Below are positions 1-7,966 of a stretch of DNA of 64,000 bases, one piece after another. Numbering within the stretch: position 1 is the first letter of the stretch; every line of letters starts with the position of its first letter. The stretch is from positions 83,550 through 147,549 of the forward strand of contig NZ_ATYR01000015.1 of the NCBI RefSeq assembly GCF_000427785.1, given 5' to 3'. Under the pieces are notes generated by a model. That model made no database searches and was not told the DNA's origin. It worked only from the letters and a program-made list of their open reading frames with translations. A program made the position numbers and the translations under genes. The DNA is from Massilia alkalitolerans DSM 17462 (lineage in GTDB: Bacteria > Pseudomonadota > Gammaproteobacteria > Burkholderiales > Burkholderiaceae_D).

Positions 1-588
1 GCGCATAGCGCATTTGAGCTCGAGGCCGGCTTGGCGTAGGGCGCTTGGGCATGCCGTGCCGAGGGCGTTAGCGATCCGCGGGCAGCTTAGACTCGTGTGC
101 CAGGATAGTGCCTTGGGCTTTGCAGACGGCCCACACGCATGTGAGTGTGGCGCTGAACGATCGCGAGTTGACGCCCCACTCCGGTGCCGCGGTGGGGCAT
201 GGGGACAGGAGTGCGTCCCAAGCAGGGAGTGGTCAGAAGAGGGGCTGCGGCCCTGTCCTGCGGATGCGAGACAGGAGAGCGCCCATCTGCACTGCCATGC
301 ATACCGGGCCATGGCCAGCCGACTCGGCAGCATGGCGTCCGCGAGCTCGCGACCAACTTAGCAATCGGCGGGGCAGGGCTGATGACCTATACCCGGAATT
401 TAAGCGGGCTATGGGGCAAGATGGTTCAATCCCAAGTTGGGATTATTTTGAAATCAATCACTTAGAAAAAAGCTGCCAGCGCAGGCAGGATAGAAGCTCA
501 GCCGATTGCAACAGGTGAGTGCTCTACGAGGGAGAAAGTGTGTTCCCATCAGGACCGGAGCTTCGTAGTGGCCTGATGGGATAGACCT
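1..588. other. No supported gene; structured non-coding stretch
   Basis: I see no convincing gene here: the short open frames lack ribosome binding sites and domain-like sequence. The stretch is rich in inverted repeats. GCCCCAC at 173-179 pairs with GTGGGGC at 192-198, and AATCCCAA/TTGGGATT at 428-444 is a 17-base palindrome of operator type. It lies downstream of the minus-strand partition operon. It could carry an RNA, a regulatory site or the tail of an unseen element, but nothing identifies which. Confidence 0.4.
545..580 (-). terminator. Hairpin after the partition operon
   Basis: CCCATCAGG (545-553) and CCTGATGGG (572-580) form a perfect 9-bp stem with an 18-base loop, 9 bases beyond the stop of the parR-like gene. 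There is no clear U-run in the minus direction, so this is a possible rather than a typical intrinsic terminator. Confidence 0.45.
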
Positions 589-1050
589 TTACAGGGAAAG
601 GCCGCGAAGGTTCGACGTCAGCTCGCCGTCGGGACGCTGAGAGCTGGTGGTGGGCGGTGGTGCCGGTGGCACGCTCGGCTGCGGTGCTGGGACCTTGCCA
701 GGTTGAGCAGCAGCGTGCTCAGCGGCCTGACTGGTAGGCGCCGTCGTATGACGCGGCCGGTCACTCGACGGGGCTGGTTCTGCAGGCGCGGACGCCGCCA
801 GAGAGCTATCCGAAGCAACAGGAGCGGCTGGCGCCGCGCCTGCTTGCACTTGGTTAGTTGCGAACACGCGGCCGGCATGATAGACCGTCGTCCCGTCCAA
901 GCGGAAACCAGCCTGCTCCAGCGCGTAACCTAACTCGACCCAGCGTCGAGCGTCGGCTTGGCGATCCGTGCCCTCGGCAGTAAGCCGTTCGATAATGGCC
1001 TTGCCGATCGGGGTAGGGCGCAAGAACAGGCGGAAGTTGAACAGAGCCAT
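589..1050 (-). CDS. ParR/StbB-like partition adaptor
   Basis: This encodes 153 residues. The first ~60 are compact and basic (start MALFNFRLFLRP, later RRWVELGYALEQAG) and the rest is a Pro/Ala-rich tail. It lies 15 bases downstream of the actin-like parM gene, with a GGAGTG ribosome binding site in the gap, so the two are surely co-transcribed. In type II partition systems the small downstream protein binds the centromere repeats and caps the ParM filament. I infer that role from position, size and a helix-rich N-terminus; no ribbon-helix-helix motif is certain by eye. The low-complexity tail is unusual for a ParR. Confidence 0.6.
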   Translation of the reverse strand: MALFNFRLFLRPTPIGKAIIERLTAEGTDRQADARRWVELGYALEQAGFRLDGTTVYHAGRVFATNQVQAGAAPAAPVASDSSLAASAPAEPAPSSDRPRHTTAPTSQAAEHAAAQPGKVPAPQPSVPPAPPPTTSSQRPDGELTSNLRGLSL

Positions 1051-1065
1051 TGGTTCACTCCAGCG

Positions 1066-2184
1066 TTACGCTGCAACCTTCTTGGGTTTCACGGACTCTT
1101 CGGTTGCATCTGCGATGTCGACGACGCGATCTTCTGGCTTCACAATGAAGTTGGCGAACTTCCACATGCCCCTGGAATTTGCGAACTCAGGATCGTCTGA
1201 GATCATGCGCTTGCCCTTATAGACCTCGCTGAAGGCCTCATCACCCAGGGCCGAGCGGATGAGTGCGGCGCCGCCGCCAACGAAGATGACTGCGCCCAGG
1301 TCAGAACCATCGCCGACTTTCGCAACGAAAAAGTTCTTCACCTCAGCCAGATACTCACGGCACGAATTCTCGATGATCTCGGACACGTCATGATCTTCGC
1401 CGAAGAGCTCATACTTTTTGGTGCGCAGGGCTTCTTCAACGTAGCTCGGCGGCGGGTCATTGCTCAGATTGAACTGCGACTTGATGCGAGCCGTGATTTT
1501 GGTCAGCAGGGTGAGAACACCTACGTTCTCGGTGCCACTGCGCTCGCCATAAACACCGCGGACATTCTCGATGACGACAGCGATGTCCAGGGTCTTGCCA
1601 CCGAGGTCCACGACCGCCACGGGACGGCGCGTAATGATCTGGCTCACGCTTTCGTTGTAGGTACCGTCGGGGTTGAGGAGGGCGTCGTAGAAAGCAGCGA
1701 TCCCTTCGCTGACGACTTTCTGGCGGGCGATGGTGGCCAGCGGCGCGCCGGCGCCAATGCGTTCCACAGGCTTAGCCAAGCTGTCCATCTTCTTCTCAAT
1801 CAGCGCCACATTTGGCGCGCTGTCTTTGTAGTACTGGTCCACTGGTAAGCCAGTCACCAGGAAGAGCTGCTGGCCACCAAGGCCAACATCAGCCAACGCG
1901 TGATTGACCAGCACTCGATTCAGGCTCGAGAGTGGATAGTCGACCATCCGCGTGTCCATGGTCTTGATCAGCGCCTGGCCGTTAGCAACGGTCCAGCTCT
2001 CGCCATCGGTCTTATAAGCCGAGCTGTGCTGGTTGCCGACCGACATGACCTGATTGACGCCGGGGGTGGCCTTGGACTTGTGATAGCCGTACTGGAATTT
2101 CTTCTCAGTGGCGTCGTAGCCGAAGCAGGTTTTGATGGTGTCGTGGCCGTCGTCTTGGCCGATAGCGATGAGTGAATGCTTCAT
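1066..2184 (-). CDS. parM: ParM/StbA-type actin-like plasmid segregation ATPase
   Basis: This 372-residue actin-fold protein polymerises with ATP to push plasmid copies apart. The N-terminal phosphate-1 loop contains GQDDGHDTIK (residues ~8-17). The central phosphate-2 motif is VAVVDLGGKTLDIAVV and the adenosine loop is IFVGGGAALIR near the C-terminus. Length fits plasmid ParM/StbA (320-380). A CGGAGA ribosome binding site precedes the ATG. The promoter (TTGACA, 16 bp, TAGAGT) and the likely centromere repeats lie just upstream, and the adaptor gene follows directly, which is the classic parCMR order. Expression is probably autoregulated through the upstream repeats. Confidence 0.88.
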   Translation of the reverse strand: MKHSLIAIGQDDGHDTIKTCFGYDATEKKFQYGYHKSKATPGVNQVMSVGNQHSSAYKTDGESWTVANGQALIKTMDTRMVDYPLSSLNRVLVNHALADVGLGGQQLFLVTGLPVDQYYKDSAPNVALIEKKMDSLAKPVERIGAGAPLATIARQKVVSEGIAAFYDALLNPDGTYNESVSQIITRRPVAVVDLGGKTLDIAVVIENVRGVYGERSGTENVGVLTLLTKITARIKSQFNLSNDPPPSYVEEALRTKKYELFGEDHDVSEIIENSCREYLAEVKNFFVAKVGDGSDLGAVIFVGGGAALIRSALGDEAFSEVYKGKRMISDDPEFANSRGMWKFANFIVKPEDRVVDIADATEESVKPKKVAA

Positions 2185-2248
2185 TTGATCTCCGTCGTTG
2201 CACTATGGCGAAATCGCCGCTTGTTACGTTTCATTACTACGTGACGAC

Positions 2249-2276
2249 ACTCTACAGGAACTGGTGTAGTTGTCAA
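2249..2276 (-). promoter_or_regulatory. parM promoter
   Basis: A perfect -35 TTGACA (complement of 2271-2276) is followed after 16 bp by TAGAGT (complement of 2249-2254), about 65 bases upstream of the parM ATG. It is one of few canonical sigma70 -35 boxes in the window. A second element, TTGTTACGTT followed by a TA-rich stretch (from ~2220), recurs near 19549 upstream of the OB-fold gene. Confidence 0.7.
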
Positions 2277-2287
2277 GATGAAACCCC

Positions 2288-2300
2288 TTGCAACCACGCC
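2288..2300 (+). promoter_or_regulatory. TTGCAACCACGCC element, copy 1
   Basis: This is an exact copy of the recurrent element. Twenty bases on is GAGTGC, not a good -10, and no plus-strand gene starts nearby. It may be an unused promoter or a binding site only. It abuts the GTGCA repeats. Confidence 0.6.
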
Positions 2301-2314
2301 TTTTTTGGCCCTTG

Positions 2315-2437
2315 AGTGCATTTTTAGTGCATTGAAGTACAGCGGAAGGCCGCTACGGCACTTAAAGTGCGTTCGGAAAGATGCCTGGGATGCCTTTAAA
2401 GTGCGTGCGATGCACTTGGGAGGCTAAAAAATGCACT
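2315..2437. repeat. GTGCA/TGCAC short repeats, probable parC centromere
   Basis: At least six copies of AGTGCA-type words occur in 123 bases: AGTGCA at 2315 and 2326, GCAC and AGTGC forming a near-palindrome at 2358-2370, AAGTGC at 2399, ATGCACTT at 2410 and ATGCACT at 2431. They lie just upstream of the parM promoter, where type II systems keep the adaptor-binding centromere. Spacing is irregular, so assignment rests on position. Confidence 0.55.
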
Positions 2438-2754
2438 CCCGGCATGTCGATTTCCAAATCGAGCAAGCGGTGGGGGGCGATCCTCGCGATTGGGTATATC
2501 TCAGGCGATTTATACTCGCGGTTATATCCGCATCGCCAATAGATTTTTTGGGCTAATTGCCGCTGTGATAGAAGCGGGGCAGGGTGCCCGTATGTTGCCT
2601 CAACATCTGCAAAAAGCGCGGACAACAGCTGTTTATGGCAAAGGCGCTGCGAGGGCTTGTGCTGGCTGCGGGAGATCTCAGCCGGCACGCGGCCATCGCG
2701 GTCTGCGGCCGTAAGTTCGGGTGTTAGATGGGCGAAAAAATGATGCGAAAACGT

Positions 2755-2893
2755 GGTTAGGTCTCCGATGCTACCTAACCGCGGCCCGCCAACCATCAAG
2801 AAATCCAACCTAACAAATAGAATCAACGACTTAGGTACCAACGGTGTCAGGTATCGCCGACCTATCATTCTGGCGTGATTGTCAGTTAGGTAG
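2755..2893. repeat. GTTAGGT / ACCTAAC repeat cluster
   Basis: GGTTAGGT (2755-2762) and ACCTAACC (2773-2780) form a perfect inverted pair around 10 bases. Further copies are ACCTAAC at 2818-2824, TTAGGTA at 2831-2837, CAGGTA/GACCTAT near 2847-2863 and GTTAGGTAG at 2885-2893. Six or so copies in 140 bases suggest iterons or a multi-site operator. Related pairs stand before the genes at 3327 and 19733. Confidence 0.6.
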
Positions 2894-2905
2894 ACGTGGT
2901 TGCAA
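2893..2905 (-). promoter_or_regulatory. TTGCAACCACGTC element, copy 2
   Basis: A minus-strand copy (reads TTGCAACCACGTC) directly abuts the last GTTAGGTAG repeat. The base 20 positions on starts ATCACG, a poor -10. This copy may serve binding rather than transcription. Confidence 0.55.
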
Positions 2906-3150
2906 ACATGAAGATTCGCACCTGTGCAACACTGCTGATTCACGTACGAACCGAACGCTTTTGAAGTGCTCCGCCCCGAGTTCGCCAGGTGCAAAGTTCA
3001 GCTTCCAGTTCGTGGGGCGAAGTGTGCCCTGAGGCCGGGTTTCCAGTGCCAAGTACGGCCGACTGATTGTGCTGACTGCTGGCTCTCGGCAGGCTGGAGC
3101 GGCCTGTTGGTTATAACGCCGTGATATTCAGTATCTAGCGCGTTCCTGCT

Positions 3151-3234
3151 GGTTAGGTGACGGGTCAAAGGGGGGTCTCGACCCGGCACCTAATGGCAGG
3201 ACAGAGGCGCTGGCGTATAAAAAACCATTATACT
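3151..3234 (+). promoter_or_regulatory. Operator pair and -10 before the recombinase gene
   Basis: GGTTAGGT (3151-3158) and CACCTAAT (3187-3194) are inverted copies of the GTTAGGT word. A TATACT -10 hexamer lies at 3229-3234, about 41 bases after ACCTAAT. No good -35 is seen, which suggests an activated promoter. The same arrangement (ACCTAATG, then a -10 some 38 bases on) precedes the transfer operon at 19644-19687. Confidence 0.45.
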
Positions 3235-3326
3235 GTTGACGCACGGCAATTCGACGCCCCGTGGCCCTTGTTCGACCCTGTTTTCCCCACGTCTACGGTC
3301 CCCGACCGAACAAAAATATACCGCCA

Positions 3327-4583
3327 ATGCAGCAAGCAACCGCACCACAATCCTCGGGATTCTCACAGCCACGGCCGACCGCGCAAGGTGGCACCCCAAC
3401 CGCCCTGGCTCTCAAAAACATTGATGCCGAGACGCTCCTGGAGAATATGCCGCAGGACGCGGCCGAGCAGATCGTCGCCGAGTGGCGCCAGGCGCGCGCC
3501 GCCGCCTCGATGGGGGCGCCCAACGTCCGCTCCGTCGCCACGTATGAGACGAACTCACGAATTCTTGAGATCAAGTATTCGAACGAGATGCAGGCCGACG
3601 ATATACTCAACCCAGTGGATATAATCCGCCGATTATTCCTCCACTCCGCGAGTATAAGTGCGGCCACGTGGCGTCTTTATCGAGCGGGCTTCCTTCACAC
3701 AATGAATCAGCGCGCACTGCAGTGCGAGAGCTTGGGCCAGCCGCAGCCCACGCTGATCCGCGCGCTGGCCGCGCTCGTCGTTGTGTCATCCAAGCCGTAT
3801 GGCGCGGGCCGCCCGCGCGCCAAGAGGCCTGCGCGCGACAAGTCCATCCCGGCTAAGCAGTTCGATAAGGTCATCACGCACCTGGCAACGGCATACTCTG
3901 AGCGCAACCAGTGGGCGCGCCGCGCCCAGTCCTTCGCCATGGCCACGATCTCCACCGGGCTGCGCCCGACTGAATGGGTCAATGCAGTGATTCGGCCGGC
4001 GACGTCGTCCGAGGTTCCTCGCGGCGAGTCCGAGGCCGGCTGGCTGGCAGTGGTCGTCGACACCGCCAAGCGCAAGGCCGGCGAGCCGGACTGGGAGCGG
4101 ACCATCGTGGTGGAACCGGGCGTCTACCAGATCCATGTCCGTCAGCACTTCGAGGAGATCCAGTCGGTGATCACCACGAAATCCGACGCGCACGAGGCCG
4201 TCCGTAATTACTCGCGCCGGTGCTCACGCGCCATGGGCCGCGCATGCCGCGAGCTGTGGCCGGCGCCGGTTCAGGGAAAGGACCCGATCCGGATCACGCT
4301 GTACTCGCTCCGGCACCAGGCGCGTGCGAACGTCGCGGCCGCCTATGGCACCTTCGTTGCCGCGGCCATGATGGGGCACTCGCCATATGTGAGCCAGAAC
4401 TGGTACACCGGGAAGCATCGGGCGAACTCTTACGCCGGCCCACGGAAGGTGCGCAGCGCCGGCATCCCAGTAGCAGTCCCAGGCCACGATGTGTTGGCCA
4501 AGGCCGCTGTGTTTGAGCAGAACCCGGCATTGCTCGCCACCTTGGCTGCGGACGACAACCAGGTCGAGGCAGAGGACTATTGA
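3327..4583 (+). CDS. Tyrosine recombinase/integrase-like protein
   Basis: Starting at the ATG at 3327 it is 418 residues; an in-frame GTG at 3261 would add 22, and neither has a clear ribosome binding site. The C-terminal half carries the tyrosine-recombinase signature: the box I arginine in TGLRPTEW, HxxR in SLRHQARANV, and GHSPYVSQNWY with the trailing histidine and probable nucleophilic tyrosine. The N-terminal half would be the core-binding domain. Next to the partition genes it may act as a plasmid multimer resolvase, or it may be an inactive, regulatory relative. It is preceded by GTTAGGT-type operators and a TATACT -10. Confidence 0.7.
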   Translation: MQQATAPQSSGFSQPRPTAQGGTPTALALKNIDAETLLENMPQDAAEQIVAEWRQARAAASMGAPNVRSVATYETNSRILEIKYSNEMQADDILNPVDIIRRLFLHSASISAATWRLYRAGFLHTMNQRALQCESLGQPQPTLIRALAALVVVSSKPYGAGRPRAKRPARDKSIPAKQFDKVITHLATAYSERNQWARRAQSFAMATISTGLRPTEWVNAVIRPATSSEVPRGESEAGWLAVVVDTAKRKAGEPDWERTIVVEPGVYQIHVRQHFEEIQSVITTKSDAHEAVRNYSRRCSRAMGRACRELWPAPVQGKDPIRITLYSLRHQARANVAAAYGTFVAAAMMGHSPYVSQNWYTGKHRANSYAGPRKVRSAGIPVAVPGHDVLAKAAVFEQNPALLATLAADDNQVEAEDY

Positions 4584-4665
4584 GCGTGAAACAATGGGAA
4601 TCCGATCGCCGAGCGAACGAACCCCTTAGTTTTCAATAACATAGATCTGTTTTTGGACGGAAAAA

Positions 4666-4694
4666 GGCCGTGAAAAAGCGATTGTTTCACGGCC
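4666..4694 (-). terminator. Hairpin with minus-strand U-run
   Basis: GGCCGTGAAA (4666-4675) and TTTCACGGCC (4685-4694) are a perfect 10-bp stem with a 9-base loop. On the minus strand the stem is followed by TTTTTCC, as in an intrinsic terminator for leftward transcription. On the plus strand, after the recombinase gene, there is no U-run. Confidence 0.55.
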
Positions 4695-4730
4695 CCGAGA
4701 GCTGTTCCACGCACTCTGCCATTCTTCTGT

Positions 4731-4761
4731 ACCATACGGTATCGTTTGGCGACCATATGGT
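4731..4761. promoter_or_regulatory. Two palindromic operators before the KfrA-like gene
   Basis: ACCATACGGT (4731-4740, near-palindrome) and ACCATATGGT (4752-4761, perfect palindrome) are 21 bases apart, two helical turns on the same DNA face, and the second ends 6 bases before the ATG. This is the expected layout for autorepression of the following gene. Confidence 0.6.
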
Positions 4762-4767
4762 TTATTG

Positions 4768-5427
4768 ATGTCCACGTACATACCCGCTCTCCTCACATCA
4801 TTCCCGTGGCTGACCGAGCCCGAAGCCGCAGGTGTCGCCGCGCAGCTCGACCAAGTCGAGCATCTCCAGTCTGCTGCCGACCAGATCGAGGCGTTCGCCC
4901 TGGTTCTCGATCAGGCCGGCTTGCCACCGACATCGACCCTCCTCCTCAGCTTGGCCGGGCGCGGCTCCAAGCAGACTGCGGTCGCAGTGGCCCGAGCTAC
5001 CGCGCGCGCGCGTTTCGAGCGGGCCGCCAGCGAGAAGGCGGCTCATGCAGAACGGGACGGCGCCTCTCCAGCAGCGACAGCGTTGAGCGAGACAGCCATT
5101 CGCCAGATTGTCGAGGCTACTGTCGAGTCCACGATGGCCATGCTGCCTGGTTCTTTCTCCAGTGGTGAGATCGACGAGCGTGTCGTCAAGATGCTGGGCA
5201 CCTTGGCCGGCGATGTTACGTGGCTGAGATCTACGATCGACACCGAGCGCCAGCTGCGCAGGTACCGAGAAGCGCATGGGCCGCTGCCCGAGCACCAGGC
5301 GCCCCAAGGGCCGCCCACCACCGCGCAGCGCCGGGACGTCGTGCAGCAGCTCGCGGGCTCGCTGGAGCGCGAGCGCTTCAAGGCACATGTTGGACCTATG
5401 GACAGCGCCGACGGCCGCGACGAATAG
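4768..5427 (+). CDS. KfrA-like alpha-helical DNA-binding protein (tentative)
   Basis: This encodes 219 residues and is highly helical with no membrane segment. Residues ~45-75 (DQAGLPPTSTLLLSLAGRGSKQT) resemble the KfrA N-terminal DNA-binding pattern, in which a short PT motif is followed by a G.GS.xT helix. The C-terminus is long, helical and rich in Arg, Glu and Ala. KfrA proteins are plasmid-encoded autoregulators with a nucleoid- or partition-like role. The pair of palindromes ending just before the ATG supports autoregulation. No Shine-Dalgarno is visible, so the message may be nearly leaderless. The family assignment is by pattern only. Confidence 0.5.
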   Translation: MSTYIPALLTSFPWLTEPEAAGVAAQLDQVEHLQSAADQIEAFALVLDQAGLPPTSTLLLSLAGRGSKQTAVAVARATARARFERAASEKAAHAERDGASPAATALSETAIRQIVEATVESTMAMLPGSFSSGEIDERVVKMLGTLAGDVTWLRSTIDTERQLRRYREAHGPLPEHQAPQGPPTTAQRRDVVQQLAGSLERERFKAHVGPMDSADGRDE

Positions 5428-5432
5428 ACCGC

Positions 5433-5464
5433 TTGCAACCACGCATGTGAAAGCCTTCCAGAAT
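5433..5464 (+). promoter_or_regulatory. TTGCAACCACGCA promoter-like element for the UvrD-like gene
   Basis: The element starts at 5433 and CAGAAT, a -10-like hexamer, starts exactly 20 bases after TTGCAA (5459-5464). Start codon of the helicase gene is 31 bases further on. There is no TTGACA-type -35. Confidence 0.65.
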
Positions 5465-5494
5465 TGCGGATGAAGCCATCCTGGAAAGGCAGTT

Positions 5495-7075
5495 ATGAAA
5501 CAGACCCACTCGATTAGCAAGATCCCCCAGTTCTCCACCCTGACGCGCGAGCAGGGCGGGGTAGTTCTCTCTCAAGCGAAGAACATCAAGGTTGTCGCCC
5601 GCGCCGGCTCTGGCAAGACGAAGCTGGCCATGGCATACGCAGCTGCCCGCCCGAAAGCCCGCGGCCTGTACCTGGCATTCGGTAAGCCGACCCAGCTGGA
5701 GGCCAGTGCCCGGCTGCGCACCCTCAGCGTGAATACCGAAGCCCGTACCGGGCACAGCCTCGCATGGGCAGGGTTCGGCTCCAAGCTCGACGCGGCGTGC
5801 AAACTCACTTCCAACGGTTCCCTGCGCACCGGGATCACGGCGAACCTGCTGGGCGTGAACTGGCCGGTCGCGAAGGCTGTGAACGAGACGATCCGGCAGT
5901 ACATGTGCAGTGCCGACAAGCAGATCTCGGACAAGCACCTGCCGGACGAGCGCGACTTCCCGATCGTGCGGGCGGCCGCCGGCACCATCATGGACAACGC
6001 CGGCACGTTCTGGAAACGCCTGACGGATCTCGACGACCAGGAGGCGAAGGCGGTACCAGACGTCTATATTAAGCAGTGGATCAATTCCGACCCGGTGCTG
6101 AACTATGACTTCATCCTGTTCGACGAGTGCCAGGATGCGAATCCGCTGATGTCGTACCTGGTCGAGCAGCAGAACCATTGCTCGCGCCTCTATATTGGCG
6201 ATCCTCACCAGTCGATCTATGGCTTCCGCGGCGCGGTCGATGCGATGTCGACACTGAACGTCGACGAAACGCATATCTTGTCCGCCTCGTTCCGCTTCCC
6301 TACAAACATCGGGCTGCTGGCGTCCACATTCCTGCAGCACTGGAAGGGCGAGAAGGTTCCGCTGCGCGGCCTGGGCGCCGGCGGCCGCATTGTGCCGGGT
6401 GACCAGCAGGCTTATTTGGCGCGCACCGTGGCCGGGCTGATCGGCAAGGGGTTCGAGCTCCATTCGAAGGGGCACAAGATGCACTGGGTGAAAGGCTTCG
6501 AGGATTATCGCGTTGCGCCGATCATGGAGGCATATCGCCTTTATAAGGGCGAGAGCAGCTCGAACTTCCAAGACCCTGTGCTCAAGCTGATGAGGAGCTG
6601 GGGCGAGCTCGAGGATTACGTCGAGGTTACCGGCGACGCAGATGCCGGCTCCGTCTTCCGCCTGGTGCAGCAGTACCGCGACGAGATCCCCAACATCATC
6701 GAAACGCTCAAGCGCGAGCAGCTGCGCAGCAGCGAGGGCGCGCCCTTCGTCTTGACCACCGCGCACAAGGCCAAGGGCCTCGAGTGGCCCGTCGTCCGGA
6801 TGATCAACGACTTCTTCTCGTTTAAGGACCGTTCCGACGGTACGAAGTGGCTCACGCCCGAACGTATCGATCCCCAGGAGGCCAACCTCGCCTACGTCAC
6901 GTTGACCAGGGCAATGAAGGCTGTGGGGCCAACTCCCGAACTGATCGAATGGTTCCAGCAGCAGCCTGGTACCCAACACCTTTTTCCGAAAGCCGCCGAG
7001 AAGGCGGCGCCAGCACGCGCGCCAGCACCGGCCGAGCCTGAGCATGAGACCGAGGCCGCGCCACGCGCAGCATAA
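5495..7075 (+). CDS. UvrD/Rep-type superfamily 1 DNA helicase
   Basis: This encodes 526 residues with a full set of SF1A motifs in order. Walker A is ARAGSGKT (~34-41), the Walker B/DExx box is DECQD (~210), motif III is GDPHQSIYGFRGA, motif IV is FRFP, motif V is TTAHKAKGLEWPVV and motif VI is AYVTLTRA. It would unwind DNA 3' to 5' using ATP, in plasmid replication, conjugative establishment or recombination. It is shorter than chromosomal UvrD (~720), lacking much of the 1B/2B insertions, and ends in a Pro/Ala-rich tail. It is driven by a TTGCAACCACGC element and followed 14 bases later by the 7090 gene, so the two likely share a transcript. Confidence 0.85.
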   Translation: MKQTHSISKIPQFSTLTREQGGVVLSQAKNIKVVARAGSGKTKLAMAYAAARPKARGLYLAFGKPTQLEASARLRTLSVNTEARTGHSLAWAGFGSKLDAACKLTSNGSLRTGITANLLGVNWPVAKAVNETIRQYMCSADKQISDKHLPDERDFPIVRAAAGTIMDNAGTFWKRLTDLDDQEAKAVPDVYIKQWINSDPVLNYDFILFDECQDANPLMSYLVEQQNHCSRLYIGDPHQSIYGFRGAVDAMSTLNVDETHILSASFRFPTNIGLLASTFLQHWKGEKVPLRGLGAGGRIVPGDQQAYLARTVAGLIGKGFELHSKGHKMHWVKGFEDYRVAPIMEAYRLYKGESSSNFQDPVLKLMRSWGELEDYVEVTGDADAGSVFRLVQQYRDEIPNIIETLKREQLRSSEGAPFVLTTAHKAKGLEWPVVRMINDFFSFKDRSDGTKWLTPERIDPQEANLAYVTLTRAMKAVGPTPELIEWFQQQPGTQHLFPKAAEKAAPARAPAPAEPEHETEAAPRAA

Positions 7076-7089
7076 ATGAGGACTTCACA

Positions 7090-7875
7090 ATGAGCAGTAC
7101 TCCATCACCAGTATCAACCCGCCCAGCTGACCTTGCCTTGGCATGCGCCACCAGTCTGATCAGTCACCAGGAGCTGCTGCGTAAGGCTTTGCGTGAGGCT
7201 GCCGTAACCACCGCTTCAGCAGGTGAGGCCTCAGCGCCCTATCGTTGGGAGGCGGTACGCCTCCAACTCGACATGGTGATCGGCGACACCATGCGCAGCA
7301 TCAGCGCTTTGTACAATGCCGCGGTTGAGTCGCGTCCGGCCATCGAGCCCGATAGCGCGCGCCGTACTGCTCAGCGAGCGCAGGCCTTCCTGAACGGCGT
7401 CTTGCAACTGCACCAACCGCTGAGCGAAGCGGTCAACATCTGCGGTACTAACAGCAGTTCTCCGTCGGGTACCTGGCCGACTGAATGGGCAGCGTTGTCC
7501 TTCACGCTGAACGAAATGCACTCGCATGCCTTGGCTGCACTCGAATCGGTGGCCCTTTCCGCACGCCAGGAGCAGGCGGTCGTGGCTGCGAAAGAACAGG
7601 TGTATGGCGACGGCGACCATGAGTTCGAGGTCCTAGTCACCATGGACACGACCGCACACCGCTTAATCCAGGTGCGGGCTGCGGACGTAACCCAGGCCCA
7701 GGAGCAAGCCTTAGCAGTAGCGCGCGATGAAGGTGGCGCCTACTTCACGATCAATGAGGGCAATGCCTTGAAGGCCGACGACGTCCACGTCAACTCGGTT
7801 TACGACGCGTCCGGCGAGGAAGTGTGGAACGACAGTGAGGGCGAGGTCCTAGCGCACGCCGACACTCCCATCTGA
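7090..7875 (+). CDS. Unknown protein, probably co-transcribed with the helicase
   Basis: This encodes 261 residues that I do not recognise. The first ~160 are helical (many Ala/Leu/Gln, no membrane segment). The last ~80 form a beta-alpha-beta-like segment from EFEVLVTMDTTAHRLIQVRAADVTQAQEQALAVA to the C-terminus, as in small domains found in polyvalent plasmid proteins. The gene follows the helicase by 14 bases and ends 32 bases before another TTGCAACCACG promoter-like element. It is cytosolic by appearance. Function unknown. Confidence 0.6.
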   Translation: MSSTPSPVSTRPADLALACATSLISHQELLRKALREAAVTTASAGEASAPYRWEAVRLQLDMVIGDTMRSISALYNAAVESRPAIEPDSARRTAQRAQAFLNGVLQLHQPLSEAVNICGTNSSSPSGTWPTEWAALSFTLNEMHSHALAALESVALSARQEQAVVAAKEQVYGDGDHEFEVLVTMDTTAHRLIQVRAADVTQAQEQALAVARDEGGAYFTINEGNALKADDVHVNSVYDASGEEVWNDSEGEVLAHADTPI

Positions 7876-7907
7876 CCGTTGCTGGCGGGCGTCGCCGGCC
7901 ACACCAT

Positions 7908-7939
7908 TTGCAACCACGGCATCGGTCTCTCGGCAGACT
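7908..7939 (+). promoter_or_regulatory. TTGCAACCACGGC promoter-like element for the ART-like gene
   Basis: The element is at 7908 with CAGACT starting 20 bases after TTGCAA (7934-7939). The ATG of the ADP-ribosyltransferase-like gene lies 27 bases beyond. Confidence 0.6.
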
Positions 7940-7966
7940 GCGGTTTTCTTCAGTGAGCAATGACCG

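Larger units (their letters stand above)
2439..3326. other. Long non-coding stretch with repeat clusters; candidate origin or control region
   Basis: About 0.9 kb without a credible gene. A minus-strand frame exists over 2362-2994 but has no recognisable domain and runs through repeats. The stretch holds the GTTAGGT cluster (2755-2893), a minus-strand copy of the GCAACCACG element (2893-2905), and a GTTAGGT/ACCTAAT pair (3151-3194) in front of the recombinase gene. Such clusters in an AT-richer, gene-free segment next to partition genes would fit oriV iterons, but no replication initiator gene was recognised in this window. Confidence 0.45.

Noticed and set aside
14..518. Overlapping short frames at the left edge
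   Set aside because: No ribosome binding site, no domain, unlike the codon bias of real genes.
2362..2994. 210-codon minus-strand frame in the non-coding region
   Set aside because: Runs through two repeat clusters, has no domain-like sequence and no ribosome binding site. A gene here cannot be fully excluded because the GCAACCACG copy at 2905 points the same way.
5396..7045. 549-codon minus-strand frame opposite the UvrD-like helicase
   Set aside because: Shadow of a gene with full SF1 motifs.
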